The notes below the pieces were generated by a model that was given only the letters and a program-made list of their open reading frames with translations, ran no database searches and was not told where the DNA came from. DNA of 64,000 bases from Begonia masoniana (lineage: Eukaryota > Streptophyta > Magnoliopsida > Cucurbitales > Begoniaceae): assembly GCA_022432975.1 (NCBI GenBank), contig CM039502.1:24264383-24328382 (forward strand), in the 5' to 3' direction. The number at the start of each line of letters is the position of its first letter. The first letter of the stretch is position 1. This document shows positions 32,990 to 44,198 of the stretch, one piece after another. A program made the position numbers and the translations under genes.

Positions 32990-35128
32990 TGTAGCACCCG
33001 GCCCTATCGAACCAGCTCTTTTATTATTAATAAAATACACTTTATTAGTCAATAAATTAAGTAGGGTTATTAAATAACTTGGCAAAGAGCATTAGAGTAA
33101 ATTGCAATTTTCAAAGAGTGGATAACGTATTTAAGGGAAGAGGGTTGGGTTTAATGCACTGTAGCCGCCACCATTTCATACCATTTCCTCTTCGGGTTTC
33201 AGCTCAGGCAGACGATCTCTCTAGGCGATCTTCCTCGCGAGATTCACCTTCGACCTAGGTAAGTTTTCCATTCATCTTCTCGATATTATAGTGAGTAGAT
33301 AGCGGGAGTGCAATGCGTGTGTAACTTGGTGAATGCTGTGAGTGGGCTGAGTTCGAGTTTAGTGCTGAACCAAGAATGTGCGATGGCCCGAAGTTCTAAG
33401 CTAGCTCCTTAGATTCGTGAATGGTGTGGGATGAGATTTAGTGAAGTTCTGATTAGTGTTCTGTTTATGACACTAGGTGAACAGGGCTTTCAAGTAGTTG
33501 AAACCGAGCGATTTCCAGGAGACCAGGTAAGTAGAGTTTGTTTGTGCCTTCGGGCCTACATCACAAAACAGTTGGATTAATGTATGTTCGTGTGCTTATT
33601 TCCAGTTGTCATGCATCATATTTTGAAATGTACGAAAATGAATTTACATGATTTTGAATCGGCAAGGAATGAGCAGATTGAAACAGTACGTGAAGCAGAT
33701 TTGCTGTTAAGGGAATTAATCCAACCCTTAATGAGCCAGTGGATTGAGGTTTTGAGAAAAGTGATCCGCTTCCCAATCCGACAGGGGGATCTGAACAGTT
33801 ATGAGTATCAGATTTGCTGTTAGGGGAATTAATCCAACCCTTAACGAGCCAGTGGATATTTATACTTTGGGAGAAATGATCCAACTCCCAATTTCACAGG
33901 GGGATCTGTACAGAAACGATGAATATGCAACTGAGATGAGAAAAGTAGAAACTGCATGTTTAGGAATTTATGATTCAGTATTTCATTTCACTATTGCTTT
34001 ACTTGCTTAGCATTAGGCTAATAGATGAGTTTTGTGATGTAGGTGAAGAAGCTTTAGCAGGTGTGTTTACTGAGTTCACAGAAGGCTAGTTGGGTTGGAG
34101 GAGTGCATCCACACAATGTTCTGGCAGCTGATGGGGCAGTTTAATTGATGTCTGTTGGAGTGAAGGTTTTATTATCAATGCTTTATTTTAGATGGATCGA
34201 GTTTTCATAACAGTAGTGATTTCAGCGTTTTGAACAAATTGAGTTTTATTATTTGATAATGGCATTCCGCTGAGGTTTGAAGATTTGCACTTGTGGATTT
34301 TAAGCAATACATGGGTTTGAATCCTTTTCTGAGTGATTTCAGTAAGGCAAATAGATTCTTTTTCATAAATGGAGTTATATTGTATAATTAGGAGTAGCCA
34401 GAATGTCGCCCTGAATCTATCGGTAGATGGGATGTGTTTTGTTATCTGTCGGTAGATGCATTCTATCGGCAGAAGTTGAGTAGTTTGAACCTACCGGAAG
34501 GAGATGTCTGTCGGTAGGTGTATCCAAATTTCTATCGGATGATGTCTTCAGTAAAGGCATCGGAAGATGTAGCCTTATTTCTATCGATAGATATAGACCC
34601 ATTTCTATCGGCAGATGAAGTCATGTTGACTTCATCGGCAGTTGAAGTTGTATGTGCAGTCGTGTTGCTTCATCGGCAGATGAAGTCATGTTGACTTCAT
34701 CGGCAGATGAAGTTGCGCTGACGTCATCAGCAGATGAAATTGTGTTGACGTCATCGGCAGATGAAGTTGTGTTGACGTCATCGGTAGGTGCAGCCCGCCG
34801 AGAAATGTCTTACAGTTCCAAGTCTTCAGGTCCACGTTATCGGCAGGAGTCTTATATTTGCTGTGTCTGCTTCTTCCGTTGATTTTTTTCCACCGGCAGA
34901 TGTGGTTGTCTTTAGAGTTTTTAATAGTGTTTTGTGATTTAAACCTTTATTTCTTTTGGTCGATTTATCTCGAACATTTTATCCGATTATCCAAACACTT
35001 TATGGTTTTGTTTAACTCTAAGTTACTTAAATTAATTCCGCTGCAAAATTTTAAATTATGAATGAAGTTTTTAGTTCGTGTACGGGTTTTGTGTGACGAA
35101 CCGGGTTCAGAGAATTCGGGGCGTTACA
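32990..35128 (+). repeat. solo LTR, Ty3/Gypsy family, TSD GCCAC
   Basis: 2,139 bp from TGTAGCACCCGG to CGGGGCGTTACA, flanked by GCCAC at 32985-32989 and 35129-35133. Same family as 15817-17660 and 51850-54031, in the opposite orientation. Cassette: donor AGGTAAGT 33525-33532, hairpin GCC-TTCG-GGC 33546-33555, tandem repeats 33690-33910, acceptor GTAG/GTGA at 34042. The palindromic patch at 34400-34800 has TGACGTCA at 34719-34726, 34746-34753 and 34773-34780 within repeats of GTTGACGTCATCGGCAGATG. Unequal recombination between two LTRs would explain the solo state. Confidence 0.95.
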
Positions 35129-35186
35129 GCCACACCACATCTTCGGCCCACCGCATCACACGTGGTTTGAATGCGAAGGGACTGGA
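35129..35186. other. remainder of the GC-rich target of the solo LTR
   Basis: 58 bp that rejoin 32989 once the solo LTR and one copy of GCCAC are removed (CCACACCACATCTTCGGCCC..). They end where the next LTR begins at 35187. Confidence 0.7.
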
Positions 35187-36990
35187 TGTAACGCCCCAAT
35201 TTAAAATCCTCAATTTAAAACCCCAATTTTGAAAACTCTAGAATTTTTTTCAAATTGATTTGAAATAGAGTGCTAAATCATAATTTGAAAATTTTCAATA
35301 TTAATTGAAAGCTTTAAATTCGCGGAAGCTTTGAAATAAATCCATCAAAATCTTAAAACTATCGCATAATTAAAACAATTTATGAGACTTTATTAAATAT
35401 TAAAATTCGACAATTATTTCTAAAATCTTAAATCAAAATAAAACATTTAATATCGTTTTAAAATTTAATGCATACTAATTTAAATCATTTTCTTCGAAAT
35501 CCACAATATGTTCTTCATCTGTATGCTCGCTTGCCACTGGAGGGTTCTCAATTGCAGCTAGTTCTTCTTCAGACAAAAATTCACCTACATCACAAGTTAA
35601 AAACTAAACTGTGAAAAAACTCAGTAAATGGAAAACACGTGCAATTTACAAAACTTTTACTTTTACCAAATCCTGTTAACTGTTACATACTGGTTGAAAA
35701 TTCAACCTTCTTTTAAGACTTAGCCATCTCTGACTTCGTTCTCTTTTACTTTTACTTTTAAGACTTAGCCAGTGGTTTCGTCATCTTTTACTTTTAATGA
35801 TCAAACTCTTGCTATCACATATTTGCCGTCAATTCCCTTTTACTTTTTCATACACATGCAAATATCCTATCTATTTTATCTTTTAAACAATTCTATGTCG
35901 ATATTCTAATATACGTGCTCAATCATAAAAAAACGTGTGATAAAATAAAACAATAATAGCCAAAACTTTATATTTACACTTACTTGGATTCCGAGCAATA
36001 AGTGTTTATCGGGATATCCAAAAATTTCAAAATAATATCCTGCTCAAATAAAATCTTTGATATTAATATCCTACTTAATAAATCTAATTTCAAAGAAATT
36101 TGAGTAGAAATTCCTTACGTTGTGTTATCAAGTCAGATTGGATCAGTCAGATCGATTTAGATTGAATCGGATAGCTCCTAAATTTATCCTGCTCAATTCG
36201 AATATCACTATTAAAATCCCACTTAAATTATTCCAATTTTATAAGAATTTGGGCAGAAATTCCTTACCGGTTAAATTTTCGATTGGTCCGGATTGATTCG
36301 GGTCGAAAATCGGGTCGAGTTCGGTTCGAGTGAACAGTGCCTGGTCGGTGAACAGTGCCGGTTTGGTTTGGGTCCGGTGAACAGTGCTGGTCCGGTTCGG
36401 GTTGGGTCAGCTTGGTTCGGTTCGAACCAAAATAAGTGAACCAGTTCGGTTCTTGACTTGCTGGACCGGTTTGGGGTTAAAAGGAAAAACTCGATCTTCT
36501 CCTTCTCCACACGTTCTGTCGAGTCCTGAGGGCAGAGAGGTTTTCGGAAAGGGAGAGTGAGAACAGAGAGCTATCGAGCGAAAGGAACCATAGCAAGAGA
36601 GAGAGAGAGAGAGTCCTTACTCTACGGTGTTCGTCGGTGGAGGCCAAGAGAGAGAGAGAGCTTTGTCGGAGCTTCAGCCGGAGGGAACTTCGTCGGAGCT
36701 CTTTCTGTGGTGGTCGGAGCTGCGAGTTGAGGTAAGTTCTCTTTTCTGACTTCAGAGAAGTCGAGAGGGAGAGGAGAGCTTTGGTGTGAGTTTCCTCCTC
36801 AACCGAAGGCTCTATTTATAGGGAATTGGTCACCCCGCGCTACCCGTGAAATCCGAAACTGCTCGGATTTTTCAAGATGTAAAACCATCAGCTCGGATTA
36901 TCAGCATTTCCATTCTGATGCCATCATCTGAACTTGGTCACTAAATGACGTGCCTCGGGTTGCATTTAAAAGAAACTTAGTAAAATCTCG
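35187..36990 (-). repeat. LTR-like element, minus sense, outer end unclear
   Basis: Begins TGTAACGCCCCAATTT and has the GCGGAAGC block of the related LTRs. On the minus strand the cassette is present with acceptor GTAG/GTGA at 35585 (preceded by TTACTGAG and TTGTGATGTAG) and donor AAGTAAGT at 35988-35995, a 409-bp interval with two short TTTTAAGACTTAGCCA repeats. I do not see the hairpin here. Two diverged repeats of about 95 bp (36005-36120 and 36175-36268) follow, then a GGTTCGGGT/GTGAACAGTGC-rich stretch (36300-36430) and a (GA)n run near 36600. I could not find its far end. Confidence 0.55.
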
Positions 36991-38520
36991 TGCTTTATCT
37001 AAATTCTCTATTTATTACGTGTTTTTATTTTTGTAGGTATAATTTATGGAAGGAATACATAAGGAGTACTTGGAGGAATCACCATCCGGCTCATGGGAAT
37101 TTGTCTTCCCGACCCAATAATTTGTAATTTTTATTTTGAACTTATTTGGCATACATTCGCCTTTATTGTATGGATTTTATAATTGCATTTCATGCATTAG
37201 ATTGTGTGGTTAGGACTAGATGTATGGTGGTGGATTTGGGTTGGAGGAAGTTCAACAAAATATTCAAAGGAAAAGGCCCTACAATAAATGGAGCCCAATG
37301 GAAGCCTTGGCCCAAAGAAGAGCCCACAAAAAAAGGTATAATTTTGCAAGTACAAAAGTTAGTGGCAACATGGATTGATGATGTGGCAAGATTCCCTCCA
37401 TTGATCCATTTAGGCATGGCATTTATCTCCTCCCTAGGATGTGTGCTTGTTTGCCTTGATCTTGGCCATCCATCCTTTTTGATCCAAGGGCCCTAATCCA
37501 CCTAGAACTTCTATAAATGCATGGTATTAGTGATTGTAGACAACTTTGGCTAAATCAATATACTACTATTTCCCTAAATCTCCCAAATTCCTTTGGTGAT
37601 TTTTCCTTGGTTCTTTGAACCAAGAGGAGTTAGCCTCCATTGCTAGCCTAGCTTGGGTTGCTAGGTTAGCTCTTAATCATTCCCTCATCTTCTCCCTTGG
37701 AAGTTGAAACGAGGACGAAAATCCCCGGCCTACGGTGGTCGTTTTTTTTACGGAAAACGTGTATCCGGGAGCTTAAACCGTAAGCTCGCTCCTCGGATCC
37801 ACCAAGGGTTTTCTTTACTTTTATTGCTATCACTTTTGCACACAAATCACTCTTTACTTTTCAGCTTTTCATTATCCACACACTCACTTTCTATTTTTTT
37901 ATCTTTTCTTTATTTCCATTGCTTTACATTTCCTTGTCATTTCTAACATATATATTATCATCTTATTCTCTTTATTTTCTTGTAATTTTACTTCTCTCTA
38001 CTAACCTATAATCTCGCCATCATCTTAACATTTGCCTTCTTTATTTCTTACCTTTAGTTTAGTATTTTATTTCAATATTCAAATATTGTTCACTAGCACC
38101 CAACCGAGCACCAACCTAGCATATTCGTGGGTCGTACACGGGCCCCCTTTCTAGGGGCCCCCGTGTCACTAAACCAGATCAAGTTCATGCTGGATATAAT
38201 GCTGAGAATCAGCTATCTGATTCCCAAAAATCGGATTCTCAGGCTGATTGCTAGGTCAATGCCGGATTTTCAGAGGGTGATTTGTTCAGTTGATTCTGAA
38301 TACTTCTCCTCATTAGGTCTAGGTGCATGGTGGGATTCTTTCTTCAATCGGATTGTTGCTGAAAATCAGCAATTCAATTCCTAATCTGATTTTATCCAAA
38401 ATTAGATTATTGATGTGGTTGATTTTGAAATTAAATTTTGAATTGATTTGGAGTTTCCAATTTTGAATCCAAATGACAAATTCGAACCCTACAATGTTAC
38501 AATGGATCACCCAGCTCACG
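36991..38520. other. unassigned stretch, possibly retroelement leader
   Basis: No domain recognised in any frame. It has a TATAAATG box near 37513, a pyrimidine-rich stretch (37790-38060) and the phrase CCGTAAGCTCGCTCCTCGGATC. An imperfect palindrome, ACACGGGCCCCC with GGGGCCCCCGTGT, lies at about 38137-38166. A retrotransposon LTR or leader is plausible but not shown. Confidence 0.4.
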
Positions 38521-39100
38521 TGCAATACACATGAACCAAACACGAGGGGCCGTAAATTTTAGTCAGCCCCCCGTTTGTTGTAGAAAATTTAATGCGGTGG
38601 GCCAAATTTCCAACTCGGCCCCCCGATTTTTCCAAATTCTATACGCGGGGGGCCAAAATTCTAACTTAGCCCCTTGAATCTCCATCCACAATCAATAATT
38701 GATCTGTGGATGGGAATACGGGGGACATCATGAGATTCGCGACACCCCAAAATTCCAATCACAGATCAATAATTGATCTGCAGATGGGAATGCAGGGGGG
38801 CATATCAGATTCGCGGCCCCCTGATATCCCATCCACAAATCAATTATTGATCTGTGGATGGGACGCAGGGGACCGCAAAATTGATCTGTGGATGGGAATG
38901 CAGGGGGCCATATTAGATTCACGGGGGGCCATATCAGATTTGCGGGCCCCTGATATCCAATCCACAGATCAATTATTGTTTTGTGGAAGGGATATTGGGG
39001 GGCCGCATATAATTCGCAGCCCTCCACATTAATAATTTTACAAGACGCAGGGGGCCGCGTCTATATATTAGGGGGCCAAACTCCTTTATTATTTAAGGAG
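38521..39100 (+). repeat. MULE subterminal hairpin repeats
   Basis: Four or five copies of an inverted-repeat unit built on ATCCACAGATCAAT and ATTGATCTGTGGAT (near 38685-38710, 38760-38785, 38830-38862, 38958-38985), interleaved with GGGGGCC runs and CATATCAGATTCGCGG. ATCCACAAATCAATTATTGA with its partner TCTGTGGAT can fold into a long hairpin. Arrays of this sort are common near the ends of DNA transposons, where transposase binds. Confidence 0.7.
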
Positions 39101-39125
39101 CTCCGCCCTCCATTCTTCGAAAACT

Positions 39126-40241
39126 TTGAAATTTCTCACAAATTTTTCTTTGCGCAAGCGAATTTTCTCTGTTTTAGAAAGGATGATGGATTCTGATCCA
39201 AATAGATGGTTTGAATTAGATGAGGAAGTAGATAGTGATGCCGAAATGAATTGGTATTCAGACAAGACTCCTGCACATGGTGATGGTGGCTTAGAGGAAA
39301 ATGAACAAATACCTACGTGTTCGACATCTAAAACTCTAGACGATCAGCTTCGACCACCGATTATGCCAGACGATGATGAGGTTGAAAGCGTTCAGATAAG
39401 GGAAGAAATTGATATGAAATTTTGTGACTAGAGGATATGCATATTTAAAAGAGCTTAGAGACAAAATAAAAGATTATTCTATAAAACATGGATTAGGGAT
39501 AGAATTCATTAAAAGTGAAAGGAGCCAATTGACGACTAAGTGTTCAGAAGGGTGTGAGTGGCGTTTACATGCCTCGTAGAAGCAAGATAAGCGGACCTAT
39601 CAAATAAAGTCTTTGGTCAATACACACAGCTATGCGAGAATAATTAAGAATAGACACGTTAGTGCAAAATGGGTGGCACACCGTTATCTTGCAAGGTTCA
39701 AAAGTCACCCTAGGTGGGACCTATCTTGTGGAGACAGTGAGGATGGATCACAGAACTCACATTACACCTACTCTTGCCAGAAGAGCAAGAAGCTTTGCTC
39801 TCACACTTAACGAAGGCAAGGGAGATGAATAGTACAAGTTAGTATAGTCGTACAAAGCAGAAATACATAGAATAAATTTGGGGAGCACTTTCGAAGTGCA
39901 TACTTACGATACAGAGAGCACATTAGTGTGCCAAAGAGTGTATATGTGCTTAACCGCTTTCAAGGCGGGTTTGATGCAGTTTGTTTGCCAAATTATTTGT
40001 TTGGATGACTGTCACCTTAAGGGCTCGTGTCCCGGACAATTACTCACAGCCTTTAGTATTGACGCGAACGATGGAATATATCACATTGTTGTTGACAACA
40101 TCGAAAAAGAGACCGAGAAAACATGGACGTGGTTTTTGAAACTTTTGAAGGCAGACCTGTACACTGGAGATGAAGCCAGATGGATGATTATTTTGGATCG
40201 ACAAATGGTATGTTGTTTAATTAACTTAGTTGTGGCATAAT
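39126..40241 (+). pseudogene. MULE transposase, N-terminal part
   Basis: The N-terminus MDSDPNRWFELDEEVDSDAEMNW (start 39184; an upstream ATG at 39126 is in frame) is followed after a stop by the Mutator DNA-binding region: RGYAYLKELRDKIKDYSIKHGLGIEF, CSEGCEWRLHAS, YQIKSLVNTHSYAR. More stops and shifts follow (near 39580, 39720 and 39830). The catalytic part reads IICLDDCHLKGSCPGQLLTAFSIDANDGIYHIV.. with the first Asp, and MIILDRQM with the second. GTATGT directly after DRQM looks like an intron donor, which is where the LTR insertion falls. It is inactive. Confidence 0.85.
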
Positions 40242-42373
40242 TGTCACAACCCGAAACCCAACAGGCCACGACTTTCGTAATCATGATCGTGTTCCTATTC
40301 TTGACACATTTTATTATTTTTTTTTTAAAAGCTACTTGAATGAAACTTTGCCAAAACGATTGAGAATTGCTCTTAAAACTCAATTGAAATTCTTTGGAAA
40401 CAAATTTAAAGCAATTTAAGAAATAGAGGAGGGATAAACTAGAAAAGAAACAGCCTCGGTTTTAGGGACACAAGCAGAACACAAAACACATGGGGCCGAT
40501 CGATCGGCCATTACATCTGATCGTTCGGCACCCTCTTGGGTTCCATACCCAAAATTCACTCAGCCGATCGACATTAGCCGATTAACATCTACCGATTAAC
40601 ATCTACGCTCAACATTAGCCGATTACTTCTACACTCGACATCAGCCGATTTAACATTAGCACTCAACATCGACTGATTTACTTCTACACTCAACATCAAC
40701 CGATTTAACATTAGTACTCAACATCGACCAATTTACTTCCACACTTAACATCAGCCGATTTACTTCTACACTCAACATCGACCGAATTAACGTCTGTCGA
40801 TTTAATCTCTGCCGATCGACTTCTGCCGAATTAACATCTGCCGATCAACATCGATCGATTAACATCTACGCTCAACATCGACCAATTTAACATCCACCGA
40901 CCATCGTCAGCCGATTAATAACAACACTCGACATCAACCGATTTAACATATGCCGAATGACTAACGACATCAAGGAATATCGGTCGAGGTTGACACTCCA
41001 ACTCTGGAGTAAATCTTTTCATAATCGGACGACATATAGGAAAATCGGTCGAGGTTGACACTTCAACTCTCTGTTTTCCTTCACTTTACCAGACATTGCT
41101 ATACTGATCGATCGCCACTCTGACCGATCAATCGGCTAACTCTCTTGTTGGCCGATTACTCCCTTCACCACTCACCTTTCCTTCCTCATCTTTCTTCACC
41201 TGATACAAATACACTACAAACCAACTAAATATTATTCACATTCCTTAACACCTACAACACTCCTACTCCAATCCAGATACTTCTTAACTTCTATAGACTT
41301 CAAACTTCATTCCCAAAATCCTCATTCACATAAAAATCATAGACTCGAATAGAATACGCACAACGGAAGACTTAAAACAGATGAAAACCTTTAGTCTTAA
41401 AATCCTCTTTAAAACATATAAGTACTGAATAATTCTAATACTTGTTAACATGAGAAAATCATTTTCTAACTGTACTTCAATATCATTGTCTTATACCCAA
41501 ACATACTAGGAGCATCACCCACGGGTCAAAATCGCTGTCCAGCCACAAATACCGCCATGAGCACCATCCAGCAACCCGACTTAGACATCACCGTACTGCT
41601 TGAGGTCCTCACCTTCCAACTCGTCACCTACATCATGAGGTTTAAACTATAAGCTTAATGCTTAGTAAGGAGTGCAACATATATATAAATGCTTATGAAT
41701 GCATGCTTCGTAAAAATCATGTTCATGTTCTTATTTCATTTTCATATTCTTGTTTCATGTTCATGTTCTTGTTTCATCTTTCACTTGACATGGATTAAGG
41801 GGCACGAAGGGAAATGACAAGGAATCATAATCGTGGTCCTTTCGGACAATAACTGTAACGACTAGTCTGGCCCCCACCAGCGGGAGCATTCGTGAACTAA
41901 TCGTGCAGTAGCAACCCAGCCTCCACCAGCAGGAGGATCCGCGAACTGTACACATAATCTTGAGAACATAATCATGGTCCAACCGGTGGACAAATCGTGG
42001 CCATTTCACCCCGTCCCACGCTTAACCATTCTTACATACATTACATATTCTTATGTTGTTCATTTAAATCATACTTATAAAACATTTTCGTATGCTTTGA
42101 GGAAATCATGATGCATGGAACATGGGTGCACATAGAAGAGTCATATTAAAGAGAACAAGCCATCCATCATAAATCATACCATAACATTACTATACTCGAC
42201 ATAACATAACTCTCAACCGTTCATAAATCATCGAACAAGCATCAATACAAATCTCCTAGTACCCTTGTAATGTAGGACCCTAACGGCCGGAACCCTAACA
42301 CCCACTTACCTGGATTCCTTAGCGGGTCGTACCTTCACTTTACTCCTTTTCCACCTAAGACATTTCACATTTC

Positions 42374-43759
42374 TGTTGACTTAAATAATGTTTAAGTCTA
42401 ACGATATTTTTGATGATGTGTTTTTAAGAAATGTAATTTGATTAAGGTAAATATATGAGATTAATGAATTATGTTGATGAGGTTAATAAATTGACTAATA
42501 AATTAAATATTGACCTTATTATATTTTTTCCCTAACTTTTAAGTGGAAATGCCCTTTGAAAATGGTATTTTAGTTGTTTAACAAATCTGGTTAAGTGTTC
42601 AGGGTGTGATAGCAAAACAGGGCTAAAACTGATGAAGTACTGCATATCCACTGAAGTAGAAGAGAAAACTTCTACTGCCAGCAAAATGACAAAGTTCACA
42701 TCCACCGCTGGCAGAGTCTTCTTAATTTTACTTCTACCGCTAGTAGAGTCTTCCTAAGTTTACTTCTACCGCTAGCAAAACGACAAAATGACAAAGTTTA
42801 CCTCTACCGCTAGCAAAACGACAAAACGAAAAAGGTTACTTCTACCGCTAGCAAAATGACAAAATGACAAAGTTTACTTCTACCGCTAGCAAAACGACAA
42901 CAAAGTTTACATCCACTGCTGGTTGTTCAAAGGCAACATCCACCGCTGATTGTTCAAAGGCAACATTCACCGCTGAACAGTATCCTTCGGCGGCATTGTA
43001 AAGTTACATCTACCGATGGCAGTTCAAGCATTTTAAAGTTACATCTACTGCTGAACAGTATTTTCTGCCAACACTGATATTTAAAATACCGCGAAGCAAC
43101 AGTGACACTCGTCCAGAGCTTTAACTCCAGACCATTAATGGCGACGAACGAAAGCAACTTCAGAACGCAACAGCTTGCTGTCTATGTATGGATGTTTCTC
43201 CAACGGCTATTTCCATATTCAGATGAGAAGCTTTCCAGATCTGAAGCCGATTACAGACAGAGTATAAATGGGAGAAAGAAGCTCGGGAACTTAATTTTTT
43301 GCAGAAATTATCTTTGAATTCTTACGAGTGATTCTCTAGCAATACTCTGTATTTTTCTACACCTCTCTACTTTGTTACTTGAGACTCAATTTTTGAGAGA
43401 GTGTAGCGTGTGCTGAAAAATCATATCCTACTGTTAAAGTGTAAAGGCAGTGGATTGTCGCCTGTGAAGAGCAATCTGGTTTTTGTAAAAGGTAGTAGAT
43501 CGACGCCCGTGAAATGTGATCTGTATTTCTCTGAGGAGAAGGAAAGAATCTTCAAGGGGAAAACCTTGAAGCGTGGACGTAGGCAGGTTTTGGCCGAACC
43601 ACGTAAAAACTACGGTGTCCAATTCTCTCTCTCTCACTTTATTTTGTTTGACTGTTTACTGTTAACTTATAAATTGAACACAAGAGAGAAAACGATTAGA
43701 TTATAAATTAAGTTTAAAAAGCCTAATTCACCTCCCTCTTAGACAATTACGATCCTATA
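42374..43759 (+). repeat. solo LTR of Sirevirus family, TSD ATTTC
   Basis: 1,386 bp from TGTTGACTTAA to CGATCCTATA, with ATTTC at 42369-42373 and 43760-43764. It is homologous, in opposite orientation, to the Sirevirus 2 LTR at 49767-51231. A patch at 42650-43080 has repeats of CTTCTACCGCTAGCAAAACGAC and CATCCACCGCTGAACAG and one ACATCTACCGATGGCA (43006-43021), motifs shared with Ty3/Gypsy LTRs in this window. Confidence 0.95.
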
Positions 43760-44198
43760 ATTTCATTGTTAAAAATCAATCCCATATAAATCCGAATTCA
43801 AAACTAGCTAAGTTCCTAACTAAGGTAACCTTCTAAAATTCAACTTATCTTATTCGGGCATTTCATCGAACACCTTGAGTTCATAACTTAATCTCTAATA
43901 GCATTAATGACATTTGTGTACAATAACCACCAGATTCAAACCAATATTAGATTCTCAACCTAAACATCGACAGCATCCAAAATCCTCTCATTAATGTCAT
44001 TAATATGCTAAATCCACAAACTCTAACGTCACTCTAGCATTTCCAAGTTTCAGGATTTCAAACCTTAACCTATATAAATTCCTAATCAAAAACTCAATGC
44101 ATAATCTATTTAAATCTTACCTAGGGCACTAAACGCAAGAAAAAAAATGGAAGAGAATCTTCGGAGGAGGAAGAGTCGTGGCTGACGAAGAGGAAGAC

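Noticed and set aside
37146..37496. 116-residue frame as a host gene
   Set aside because: No recognised domain, no conserved neighbours, and the surrounding sequence looks like retroelement leader or LTR.
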